A model generated the notes under the pieces. That model was not told the DNA's origin, searched no databases, and was given only the letters and a program-made list of their open reading frames with translations. Below are positions 23,741 through 35,482 of a stretch of 64,000 nt of DNA, piece after piece. How positions within the stretch are numbered: position 1 is the stretch's first letter; each line of letters begins with the position of its first letter. The position numbers and the translations under genes were made by a program. This DNA comes from Lantana camara (lineage: Eukaryota > Streptophyta > Magnoliopsida > Lamiales > Verbenaceae). The DNA lies in the NCBI GenBank assembly GCA_037501455.1, contig CM074865.1:38236501-38300500 (forward strand), given 5' to 3'.

Positions 23741-26700
23741 TCAGATTCTATTATTGTCCTTGAACAGTCCTGGATAATGTTTCAACATCTTTTCCTCTGT
23801 CTCCCAAGTCTGTTCTTCTGTACCATTTCTTTTCCATAAGATTCTAACGAGGGGAATTCTTCGTTTTCTCAACTCTTGGAATTTCCTATCCAAGATTCTG
23901 ACTGGCTTTACTTCATAAGTAAGGTCGGGTTCCAGTGGTACTTCTTCAACAGGTAGGATATGTGAATCATCAGCAAAGTACTTGCGGAGTTGGGACACAT
24001 GGAATACGTTATGTATTCCAGTAAGACTTGTTGGTAGGTCTAGGCGATAGGCTGTTGGACCGATACGTTCCAGTATCTCAAAAGGTCCAATATATCGAGG
24101 GTTTAGCTTTCCTCCTTTCCCAATTCGTATAAACCCTTTTCTTGGAGATGCTTTCAAGAATACCTTTTCGCCTATTGCGAATTCTATGTCCCTTCTTCGA
24201 TTATCAGCATAACTTTTCTGCCGATCTTGGGCAGCTTTCATTCTTTGTTTGATGATTTCAACTTTCTCTGTTGCTTCTTCTACCCAACTTTTAGCAATAT
24301 TCCCTTGGGATTTCCTTTTAATTTCCTTGGTTTCATCCATATCCCAGTATAATGGAGATCTGCATTTTCTTCCATATAGGGCCTCATAAGTTGCAGCTTG
24401 GATTGAGGTCTGATAACTGTTGTTGTATGCAAACTCCACAAGGGGTAGGCAATCCTTCCAATTATCTTGGAAATCTAAGGCGCAAGCCCTTAACATATCT
24501 TCCAGGTATCTGATGGTTCTTTCAGACTGCCCATCAGTTTGAGGATGTGCTGCTGTACTGAAGTTTAACTTGGTACCCATCATTTCTTGAATATTCTGCC
24601 AAAGTTGTGAGGTGAACTTCGGGTCCTTGTCTGAAACTATTCCAAGAGGTACTCCATGCAACCGAATAATTTCTTTTTGATAGAGCTTGGCTAACGAGTT
24701 AACATTATCAGTTGCTTTGACAGGTAAGAAATGTGCGGATTTTGTTAATCTATCGATGATAACCCAAATACCATCAAATCCTCCTTTTACTTTGGGTAAT
24801 CCGTAAACAAAATCCATGGTTACCTGATCCCATTTCCAAGTAGGGATAGATAATGGTTGCAACAATCCTCCAGGTCTTTGATGTTCTGCTTTAACTCATT
24901 GACAAGTCAGACATTTCTTGATGTAATTGGCTATGTCTCTTTTCATACCGTTCCACCAGAAATGCCTTTTGAGGTCTTGATATATCTTAGTTCCTCCAGG
25001 ATGTATCGAGTAACGAGTTTTGTGTGCCTCATCCAATATTTCCTTTCGAACGATACTAGGCACGCAGACCCGACTCTTGTATCTCAAAATCCCTTGATCA
25101 TCGGTTTTGAATTTTTCCTCAAGATCCTTTTCTTTGGATTTGAGACATTTCTGAATCCACTCATCCTGAGCCTGAGCTTCTTTTATCTTTTCCTTTAGTG
25201 GTGGTAGTACCACTAAATTTGCTAATCGAGCTCTTAAGATTACTTTCGCAGATTTGCGTATGTTACTTGAAAGCTTTCCTGAGACTGATGCTAAGCTTGA
25301 TTTTCGACTTAAAGCATCAGCCACTACATTAGCCTTTCCTGGATGGTACTGGATTACACAGTCGTAATCTTCCAGGAATTCCATCCATCTCCTTTGCCTC
25401 ATATTCAACTCTTTTTGAGTAAAAAGATACCGTAGGCTCTTGTGATCAGTGAAAACTTCAAAAGTTACCCCGTAGAGATAATGTCTCCACTTGGTAAGAG
25501 CAAACACAATTGCTGCTAATTCCAAGTCATGAGTGGGGTAGTTTTCTTCATGGGGTTTGAGCTTTCTTGAGGCATAGGCTATAACTTTTCCGTGCTGGAT
25601 CAATACATAACCTAGCCCTTCTTTAGAGGTATCGGTATAAACTGTATAACCTTCCTTCCCTTCAGGTAAGGTTGGTACTGGTGCAGAAGTCAATCGTTGC
25701 TTTAATTCTTGAAAACTTTGTTCGCACTGTTCGGTCCATGCAAATTTTCTTTCCTTCTTTGTTAGCTTTGTGAGAGGTGCAGCTATCTTGGAGAAGTCCT
25801 TTACGAACCTGCGATAATAGCCTGCAAGTCCTAGGAAACTTCTCACCTCTGATGGGTTCCTTGGTACTTTCCAATTTGTAATTGCCTCAATCTTTGAAGG
25901 ATCTACTTCAACACCTGATCCCGAAATTATGTGTCCAAGGAATGCAACTTTTTCTATCCAGAACTCACATTTGCTGAACTTAGCATATAACTTATGATCT
26001 CGCAAAGTACTCAACACTATGCGAAGATGTTCAGCATGTTCCTCAGGTGTTTTGGAAAATACCAGAATATCATTGATGAAAATGACCACAAATTTATCTA
26101 GACATGGTCGGAATATCCGATGCATCATGTCTATGAATGCAGCAGGTGCATTGGTCAATCCAAAAGGCATTACTACGAACTCAAAGTGTCCATAGCGGGT
26201 ATTGAAAGCTGTTTTAGGGATATCCTCCTCCCTAATCTTTAATTGATAGTACCCTTGCCTTAAGTCTAACTTTGAATAGACTCGAGATCCTTGAAGGACA
26301 TCGAATAACTCCTCTATATGGGGTAGAGGGTATTTATTCTTTATGGTCATTCGGTTAAGTTCTGTGTAGTCGATGCACATCCGTAATGACCCATCTTTCT
26401 TCTTTACAAATAATACTGGTGCTCCCCAAGATGATGTACTGGGACGGATATATCTTGATTCGATCAAGTCATCAAGTTGTTTTCTCAACTCCTGAAGTTC
26501 AGCTGGGGCCATCCGATAAGGGGTTTTAGAGAAAGGCTCTGCCCCAGGGATTGTATCGATTACAAATTCCATCTCGCGGTCTGGAGGTAACGAGTTTAGA
26601 TGTTCTGGGAAAACGTCGAGAAACTCATTTACCACTTCTACCTCCTCAACCTTAAGTTGATCCTTTGGCCTATTTAGGAGATAGGCAATGAATCCTATGG

Positions 26701-28150
26701 CTCCCTTCTGAATCAACTTCTTAGCTTCTGTCATAGAAATCATTGCTACTGATCTCTTATCTTCAGGAATCCAACTTTCATCTTGTCCTAAGATGATTTC
26801 TTTCTTGAAACAATCCAACTTAGCATGGTATTTGTAGAGCCAATCCATTCCCAGAATGATTCCATATCTTGTCATCGGAAGTTCGATGAGGTCCATTGGG
26901 TAGTAACGGTCACCGATTTGTATAGGGCAGCGTTTATATACTCGATCCGTTATTAAACAAGCTCCCAAAGGGGAACTTATCTCGAAATTATATGATGAAC
27001 ATTCAAGGTGAAAATTTAAACGCGCACATAAATTTGATGCAATGAATGAATGCGTGGCACCAGGTTCATATAGGACCTTAACTGGCGTGTTTAGAATGTG
27101 TACCGTACCTTCGACAACATCCGAAGGGTCTGGATCCTCGTTTCCTTCCAACGCGTAAGCTTTTCCCTTGACAAGTGGTTTTCCGGACTTTCCCACGGCT
27201 TTCTCCTTTTCCTTAAATCCCGGTCTCTTTGGGCATGTGTTAAACTGATGGTTAGGGTCTCCACACCACAAACAAGTGCCAGCTTTCTTTCGACAATCTT
27301 GTTCAGTATGTCCCGGTTTGTGACAATATTCACAAGTGATCTCTTCTTGTGAATTAGACGGGACTGACTTAGGCTTTTGCTGGGTTGGTGTGGGTTTCTT
27401 TCCAAATTTCTGGTTAGATGGTCCAGCGGGACGTTTCATTCCTTGAGAGGGCTTATTTTGAGGGGGAACAGGGCGATTAGCTGCCTGATGAATATTCTTG
27501 TGAGCTGCTTCAGTTTTCAGGGCTTTATCGACTGCCTTATTATAAGTTTCAATGTCCAATGAAGCTAAAGCCCATCGAAGGTCTGGCTTTAATCCATCAA
27601 TGAATCGCTTGGTCTTTCTCCGTTCATCATTCAGAATATGTGGAGCATACTGAATAAGTCTCACAAACTTTGCCTCGTACTCAGCCACTGACATATAACC
27701 CTGAGTTAAAGTCATAAACTCAGCCTCTCGAGTATCTCTTACCACTTGAGGAATATATTTATTCTGAAATTCCTTTACAAACTCTGCCCAACTGTAATCA
27801 GTGTGGTCTTCTATCCAGGTTAACTTGACGTGCTTCCACCAGCTCAAAGCAGGTCCTTCTAAGAGAAAGGCTGCATACTGTACTCGTTCCCGTTCCTCGG
27901 GAAATATATCCATAGCCTCATAAATCTTTTCCAAACTAGCTATCCAATTTTCAGCCTTCAGGTCGTTAGGTTCTCCAAAGAATTTTGGGGGATTCATTCG
28001 GAGAAACCTCTCTAAAGATCGCTCGTTGGTGGGGTTATTCCTAGATGTACATGTTCGAACGAACTGCCTTAAAGCTTCTACAAGTTCGGGGTGTCCGGGC
28101 GGATCTTGTGGCGATGGGGAGTTATTTCGTGGTGTTCTTCGTAGAGGCAT
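23741..28150 (-). pseudogene. Gypsy B gag-pol with chromodomain; one stop codon and altered active sites
   Basis: One frame from ATG 28150 ([10 protein letters not shown]; an in-frame ATG 42 bp upstream is less likely) to 23741, broken only by TGA at 24898-24896 after CLTCQ. Gag is followed by two zinc knuckles ([28 protein letters not shown], about 27340-27240). The protease reads EPGATHSF where the family has D-S/P-G-A: the catalytic Asp is Glu. RT has FINDIL where FIDDIL is expected (about 26075): the first catalytic Asp is Asn. RNase H has VYTDTSKEG. Integrase has the zinc domain at 25000-24900, then MDFVYGLP and [10 protein letters not shown]. The C-terminus (RILDRKFQELRKRRIP to TWETEEKMLKHYP) matches the Tekay/Del chromodomain. 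As it stands it should be inactive. Confidence 0.93.
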
Positions 28151-28433
28151 TGTGAATACTGAAATCACAATTATATAGGAAATATAATGCATGCAGGGTT
28201 AAGAATGTTTCAAAGATGATCACAGAACAACAATCACCAAATAACATCAATTATCAAACATAAAGTGCAGAAAGAAATAACATTAATACTTACGGTCCTG
28301 CTGGTATCTTGAAGCGACTCTAAGACTCATGATGCAAAAATGTAAAGCAACATGAAATAATAGTGTAAGATGATCAAAATGTGTCATATATATATATGCA
28401 TCATGGTTAGTATGCTTCTCTCTATCTAAACCT

Positions 28434-28447
28434 GATGCTCTGATACC
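28434..28447 (-). other. Primer binding site of gypsy B
   Basis: On the minus strand TGGTATCAGAGC follows the 5' LTR after eight bases: initiator Met-tRNA type, as in chromoviruses. Confidence 0.9.
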
Positions 28448-28455
28448 ACCTTAGC

Positions 28456-31400
28456 TGTAGCGCCCCTTAACACTACAACCCCGCACCGTAGTACTCCCCG
28501 AGTGGATGTGAGACCTAGCACTCGAGAAATACTCCGGCGAACGGACAAGACTATGCAATACCAGAGTATGAAATTTAAGGGCAACGGAAAATAAACTTGA
28601 GCAAATAAAAGGGGACAATACATAACAAAGCACATATTATTAAGTTGGATAAGTGTTTACAGCAAAAGTTCTGACTTTAGAGAAGAGTGCTTATTGTAAG
28701 ATGTACATGCACTCGTGATTATTCTAATTGACTGGAATGTGACACCTTAAAGCTTCAAGATACCTCTAAGGCGTCGCTGCATAGATTCCTGAAATCATGA
28801 ATGGAAAGAGTAGGAGGGTTAGTCAAAATGACTAAGTGACGGGGGTTGAGGGTTATGATTGTAAGTAAGATTTTTGAAGTGTTTTGACCAAGAAAGTCTT
28901 GGGTTGAAATGTATATACTATATAGTAACAAATAAATATATGACAATAATATCCGGTTCATATTGTTTTGAAACAATAGGAGTAGGGGGAATATAGGCTA
29001 TACTTTAGAAAATCTATGAACCGTTTTGAAAATGATTTTGATGCCCGCAAGCTGGGCGTCTCCAACCTTAACTCCTTAAAACCAAGAATATTCGTAACGA
29101 CATTGATCAAGATGTCGTTACTCAGTAAAAAGAAATACAACAATACAATACCATCCTTCTTCCTCCAGTGTCACCTCAGGGAGCTACCCCTAGTGACGAT
29201 ATACATGAATTTGGGAGGGACGTACCTTTTCCCGTCACTTGGTGTGGAATAACTAACCTCCAGTTAGACCACCACCAAGATCTAGTTGGCGGCTGGTATA
29301 ATAGTAGACCTCGGCCCGTGCCTCCCGGACTACTACTTCTACCAAGACCACCGGGCCCATAGGAAAAACAATAACTTTGCTTGCAAGACGAGAATATTTA
29401 CCCGTAAGAAAGTACTAAGTACTTTTCGGGTAAATGTATGTTTTCAATAATTAACAAGAATTATTTTCCCATAAAGGGAAGAATAACTTGAAAGGAAATT
29501 CAAGAAAATAAAGTAAAGTATTTTATCATGATTTCAGTTGAAAAGATTTAAACCCTCACCGGTACCGAGATTTAAGTGGAACTGTGAGGATTCCACTCTT
29601 CGATCCTAGATTCGCCTGAAAGTAATAACTACTACTGGCTTAGAACTAGGTTCTTAGTTCCTAACTAACTAATTACACACAATAGTACAATGAAATAATT
29701 AGAGAGGATACACGTTATGTAATGCGTTAAAGATTTCCCGGTAAACCCTAAATTTACCCGTTTAAGGGAATTTGTTTAACAAATTAGGGTTTATGGGATC
29801 TTTAACTAAGTAAATATTTATCAACCATACTATAATTCTAATTGTAAGGTTTGAAATGAAATTCAAGGTTAAATTTGACAATGTAGGTTATCTTTTGAAA
29901 AATATTACATAGTTTATTGATTTTTGGAAAAAATTTAGGAAAAATATTTCTTTAAAAATTCCAAAACTTATTTTATGATTATTTTTGTAATAATTTCGAA
30001 ATTATAAGTATTTTGGTTGACCAAAAAGTCAAAATTACTATTAAAAACATTTACTATTCAATTTCATGTGAATTAAACACTTTATAACACAAAATCAAAT
30101 TCATACACACACACACATTGATCACGACACACACATGCACACACACATATTCAAGAACATTATGAACATGTTCTTGAGCTTATTTGAATATTCAAAGAAG
30201 GTGTGTAACATGTTCTATCATATTCATATTCATAACATAAGATTGAAGTATAATATAGCAAAATATATGAACTTTCTATGAAAAATAATTCTAAATAAAT
30301 TATTCTTGGCATGAATTTAATCAAACAAGATCATAAGCATTTAAATACATATTCACATTATATCATATCATAATTCATGCATATAATTAAATAAAATTCC
30401 ATAATGTGCTCACATTATATTTAAACTATCAACTATGCACATATTTCATAAAATAAATTCCTAAAGCATAATTTAATTAATCCTAGGCATGCTACTATTA
30501 TTTCTATACTAAGAACATTATATAAAACATGAAATAATAGAAGAAAACATACCTTGTAGAGAGAGAGAGGGTTGTGGCGTGAGAATGGGGGGAGGGAGAG
30601 AGTGATTTTTGTGTGTTGAATGTGAGGTATAAATGAGGCTTAAGGGGGGTATTTATAGGTAGTCATGAAGGGTTTCTAAGCAATAAATGAGAGTTTAAGG
30701 GAGATGTGGTTGCCTAAGGTTTCAACAAATGCTTGGTAATTAAATTGAAGACGTGGTTTAATTATAATTTGAACAAATGCTAGGTTATTAACTAAGAAAT
30801 GTGGAGAAATTATGCTCATTTGTTTAATTCTTCTAGAAGAGCATGAGGTCATGGATGATTTCATTTGGAATAAAAATAAATGTAAAAATAATATAAAATT
30901 TATTCAAGAGTCGAGAGGTAAAATTTTGATGTAGTGAATTAATGGAAGAATGAGTGAAAAATGAGCTTCGTTTTAGTTATAAACATAAAATATTTGGAGT
31001 TTTTGTTTATAAATTATGAACATTAAAGATGATGAAAATCATAGGAAAAATTATATAAACGAAGCCATGATAAAGTTTAAAGTTTGGAAAAATCCCTATA
31101 TTGTAGAGAAAAATTCAAGGATCGTTTTAAGTATAATTTCGACTATTGAATAAAAGCTAATTATTTTAAAATAAAACGATGATTTTTAAATAGGAAAATA
31201 TTAATAAATATGCTATAGGTGAAATCGAGTTTTTAGTAAATGCATGAAAATTCATGAAATAATTTGAGGGTCGTTTTGGTTATAATTTTGAATATCAAAA
31301 GGTAGATGAATAAGGTTTTATTGATGATCGAATCATAAGCTAGGGGTTTTCGCCGGTTTTTGATACTACGGGAGTTAGGATGGGAATTATGGTGTAAGGA

Positions 31401-31795
31401 GAGTATCACGATCCTCGAAATAATGTGAGGATTATTTTGGTTAAAATATTGGGTAGTGAAAGTGTTTCGGGAGATGTAGGAATATTTTTGGGCTGTAGGG
31501 GTATTTTCGTAATTTCCAACCTAAAACTGTAGGAATGGGTTTTGAAGCATATGAAGGGTTTTTAGGTTCTAGAAAGGAATGATTACTAGAATTCTAGGAT
31601 TTTATGAGAAGAGTTTCAAGGCATGAGTTAAAAGAATTAAATCTATGAACATTTAGTAAAATGTAACACATAAAAACACATAAGTCACATAAAATGCAAT
31701 GCATGAAGTGAGTTAATAGGGATCGAGGTTATATACGCTTCCTGAGTTGCCCTTTACTTACCTTTCTCAACTTGGCCCTGAGTAGGGCTGTTACA
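28456..31795 (-). repeat. 5' LTR of gypsy B (3,340 bp)
   Basis: Partner of 20369-23712. The segment 28151-28433 between gag and primer site is a short leader with no gene. Confidence 0.96.
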
Positions 31796-32775
31796 ACATC
31801 CTTCTTATTGGGAATTCGAAGGATGACATGAAAGTGACTAAGTTATGGTTATCGAACCAATTCGAGATGAAAGATCTTGGTGATGCGTCATATATCCTTG
31901 GAATTAAAATCTATAGAGATAGATCTAGAAGGTTAATAGGACTATCACAGTCGATGTACATTGACAAAGTATTGAAGAGATTCAATATGGAGTCGGCAAA
32001 GGTTAAGAACCTTCCTATGAGTGTAGGAACATGTCTTTCAAAGAAGATGTGTCCTAAGACTAACCTTGAGAAGGAAAGAATGACTCATACACCTTATGCA
32101 TCAGCAATAGGTAGCATAATGTATGCAATGTTATGTACTCGACCGGATGTGGCTTATGCACTTAGTGTAACAAGTCGTTTCCAATCTGACCCTGGAGATG
32201 GTCACTGGGCTGCCGTGAAGAATATTCTTAAGTACTTGAAGAGTACTAAAGATTTATTCTTAGTTTACGGAGGTCAGAAAGATCTTACTGTCGAAGGATA
32301 CTGAGATGCAAGCTTTGCATCAGACTTAGATGATTTTAAGTCAATGTCAGGATACATTTTCTGCCTAAACGGCGGAGCAGTGAGTTGGAAGAGTTCCAAG
32401 CAAACAACCACTGCAGATTCGACCACTGAGGCCGAATACTTAGCTGCAAATGATGCAGCAAAAGAAGGTGTTTGGATTAGAAACTTCATTCAAGAGTTGA
32501 ATGTTGTTCCTAGCATGAAAGACCCCATTACTGTGTTTTGTGACAACACTGGGGCGGTTGCTCAAGCAAGAGAACCAAGATCTCACCAACGGACCAAGCA
32601 CATTATGAGGAAGTATCACCTAATCCGTGATATTATCAAAAGAGGAGATGTGCTAATTGAGAGGGTCACATCAGCAGAGAACGTGGCAGATCCACTTACT
32701 AAACCCCTTAGTCGAGAAGCTTTCCAAGGTCATCTTCAGAAGATGGGACTTAGAGTAGCTTTAGAATGGCTTTGA
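31796..32775 (+). pseudogene. Copia 1 pol, rest of RT and RNase H
   Basis: Continues directly from the YVDDI codons at 20368 once gypsy B and one ACATC copy are removed. RT C-terminus: LSNQFEMKDLG, YILGIKI, YASAIGSIMYAMLCTRPD. RNase [39 protein letters not shown] and [12 protein letters not shown]. An in-frame TGA at 32302-32304 falls in the RNase H N-terminal motif (GY, stop, DASF), where copia elements usually have GYTDAD/S. The frame ends with TGA at 32773, just before the polypurine tract. Confidence 0.93.
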
Positions 32776-32780
32776 CGGGT

Positions 32781-32791
32781 AAGTGGGAGAT
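32781..32791 (+). other. Polypurine tract of copia 1
   Basis: AAGTGGGAGAT next to TGTTAGG; the same tract, at 53370-53380, precedes the copia 2 3' LTR. Confidence 0.85.
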
Positions 32792-33330
32792 TGTTAGGAA
32801 TAGTGCCCTAGAAAGCCGATTGTATATCCGCTTTGTGCTTTTCCTTATTGTAATCACAGACAATCTTTGAATGAAATAACGAATTGAGGCAACACTTCTT
32901 TATATGCTCTTGTTTGGTATGCGTTTACTTTAGCTGTGCATGTATGAGAACTCCCCTAATCCTGATGACTTTAGGACTCTACCATTTAGGTGAAATGGTT
33001 CATGAAACGAGCCCTATATCACATAAGTCATGATTAGTAAAATACTCCAAGCCGATGAGTCCTACAGACAGTGGGAGTGTCAACCTGACTCCTCTAAGGC
33101 TTGCTTGTGGGATCACGCCCTTAAGAAGGACCACCTTGTTTCATGGAGGTGGAAAGTGTATAGTTGATACGTGCGTGATACATGAGGGTGCTTACTTTAA
33201 TAAGTAAGTTCACTGAGGTGCCCCGTGTGAGAACATTCCTAAATGGGAAAGGAAGTTTCTATTTCAGGAAATGGAAACTTCCAGATTAGGAAATATCTCA
33301 CGAGTCATTGATGTGATTAATTGATCCTTA
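32792..33330 (+). repeat. 3' LTR of copia 1, first 539 bp, cut by copia 2
   Basis: Begins TGTTAGGAATAG with the copia 1-type segment (GATTGTATATCCGC) and stops at GATCCTTA, the copia 2 target site. The rest of this LTR resumes at 55315. At three positions (CAGACAATC, TTCATGAAACG, TACAGACAGTG) it agrees with copia 2 rather than with its own 5' LTR. Confidence 0.95.
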
Positions 33331-35482
33331 TGTTAGGAATAGTGCCCTAGAAAGCCGATTAGTCATAATCCGTTTTGGGACTTTCCTGGTATCACAGACA
33401 ATCTTTGAATGAAATAACGAATTTAGGCAACACTTCTTTATATGCTCTTGTTTGGTATGCGTTTACTTTAGCTGTGCATGTATGAGAACTCCCCTAATCC
33501 TGATGACTTTAGGACTCTACCATTTGGGTGAAATGGTTCATGAAACGAGCCCTATATCACATAAGTCATGATTAGTAAAATACTCCAAGCCGATGAGTCC
33601 TACAGACAGTGGGAGTGTCAACCTGACTCCTCTAAGGCTTGCTTGTGGGATCGCGCCCTTAAGAAGGACCACCTTGTTTCATGGAGGTGCAAAGTGTATA
33701 GTTGATACGTGAGTGATACATGAGGGTGCTTACTTTAATAAGTAAGTTCACTGAGGTGCCCCGTGTGAGAACATTCCTAAATGGGAAAGGAAGTTTCTAT
33801 TTCAGGAAATGGAAACTTCCAGATTAGGAAATATCTCACGAGTCATTGATGTGATTAATTGATCCTTATGTTAGGAATAGTGCCCTAGAAAGCCGATTAG
33901 TCATAATCCGTTTTGGGACTTTCCTGGTATCACAGACAATCTTTGAATGAAATAACGAATTTAGGCAACACTTCTTTATATGCTCTTGTTTGGTATGCGT
34001 TTACTTTAGCTGTGCATGTATGAGAACTCCCCTAATCCTGATGACTTTAGGACTCTACCATTTGGGTGAAATGGTTCATGAAACGAGCCCTATATCACAT
34101 AAGTCATGATTAGTAAAATACTCCAAGCCGATGAGTCCTACAGACAGTGGGAGTGTCAACCTGACTCCTCTAAGGCTTGCTTGTGGGATCACGCCCTTAA
34201 GAAGGACCACCTTGTTTCATGGAGGTGGAAAGTGTATAGTTGATACGTGCGTGATACATGAGGGTGCTTACTTTAATAAGTAAGTTCACTGAGGTGCCCC
34301 GTGTGAGAACATTCCTAAATGGGAAAGGAAGTTTCTATTTCAGGAAATGGAAACTTCCAGATTAGGAAATATCTCACGAGTCATTGATGTGATTAATTGA
34401 TCCTTATGTTAGGAATAGTGCCCTAGAAAGCCGATTAGTCATAATCCGTTTTGGGACTTTCCTGGTATCACAGACAATCTTTGAATGAAATAACGAATTT
34501 AGGCAACACTTCTTTATATGCTCTTGTTTGGTATGCGTTTACTTTAGCTGTGCATGTATGAGAACTCCCCTAATCCTGATGACTTTAGGACTCTACCATT
34601 TGGGTGAAATGGTTCATGAAACGAGTCCTATATCACATAAGTCATGATTAGTAAAATACTCCAAGCCGATGAGTCCTACAGACAGTGGGAGTGTCAACCT
34701 GACTCCTCTAAGGCTTGCTTGTGGGATCACGCCCTTAAGAAGGACCACCTTGTTTCATGGAGGTGCAAAGTGTATAGTTGATACGTGCGTGATACATGAG
34801 GGTGCTTACTTTAATAAGTAAGTTCACTGAGGTGCCCCGTGTGAGAACATTCCTAAATGGGAAAGGAAGTTTCTATTTCAGGAAATGGAAACTTCCAGAT
34901 TAGGAAATATCTCACGAGTCATTGATGTGATTAATTGATCCTTATGTTAGGAATAGTGCCCTAGAAAGCCGATTAGTCATAATCCGTTTTGGGACTTTCC
35001 TGGTATCACAGACAATCTTTGAATGAAATAACGAATTTAGGCAACACTTCTTTATATGCTCTTGTTTGGTATGCGTTTACTTTAGCTGTGCATGTATGAG
35101 AACTCCCCTAATCCTGATGACTTTAGGACTCTACCATTTGGGTGAAATGGTTCATGAAACGAGCCCTATATCACATAAGTCATGATTAGTAAAATACTCC
35201 AAGCCGATGAGTCCTACAGACAGTGGGAGTGTCAACCTGACTCCTCTAAGGCTTGCTTGTGGGATCGCGCCCTTAAGAAGGACCACCTTGTTTCATGGAG
35301 GTGCAAAGTGTATAGTTGATACGTGCGTGATACATGAGGGTGCTTACTTTAATAAGTAAGTTCACTGAGGTGCCCCGTGTGAGAACATTCCTAAATGGGA
35401 AAGGAAGTTTCTATTTCAGGAAATGGAAACTTCCAGATTAGGAAATATCTCACGAGTCATTGATGTGATTAATTGATCCTTA
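33331..35482 (+). repeat. Four extra 538-bp tandem copies of the LTR start at the copia 1/copia 2 junction
   Basis: Units start at 33331, 33869, 34407 and 34945, each exactly 538 bp. A fifth copy at 35483 is the start of the intact copia 2 5' LTR. Every unit runs from TGTTAGG to GATCCTTA, so each internal joint repeats the insertion junction. Units start with copia 2-type sequence (GATTAGTCATAATCCG). The unit at 33869 switches to copia 1-type variants (GATCACGCCC, GGAGGTGGAAAG); the unit at 34407 has only the first of these. Confidence 0.95.

Larger units (their letters stand above)
20369..31795 (-). mobile_element. Gypsy B: chromovirus (Tekay/Del-like) Ty3/gypsy retrotransposon, 11,427 bp, TSD ACATC
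   Basis: Complete element on the minus strand inside copia 1 RT. LTRs read TGTAACAGCCC to GGGGCGCTACA on its own strand. The duplication ACATC is at 20364-20368 and 31796-31800. The primer site, polypurine tract and gag-pol are all present. The two 3.34-kb LTRs differ at about a dozen positions plus a CA-repeat length change by eye, so it is young. Gag-pol has one in-frame stop and altered catalytic residues. Confidence 0.95.

Noticed and set aside
33331..35482. Centromeric or other classical satellite
   Set aside because: The unit is exactly the first 538 bp of the neighbouring LTR and its joint is the insertion junction, so a local origin explains it.
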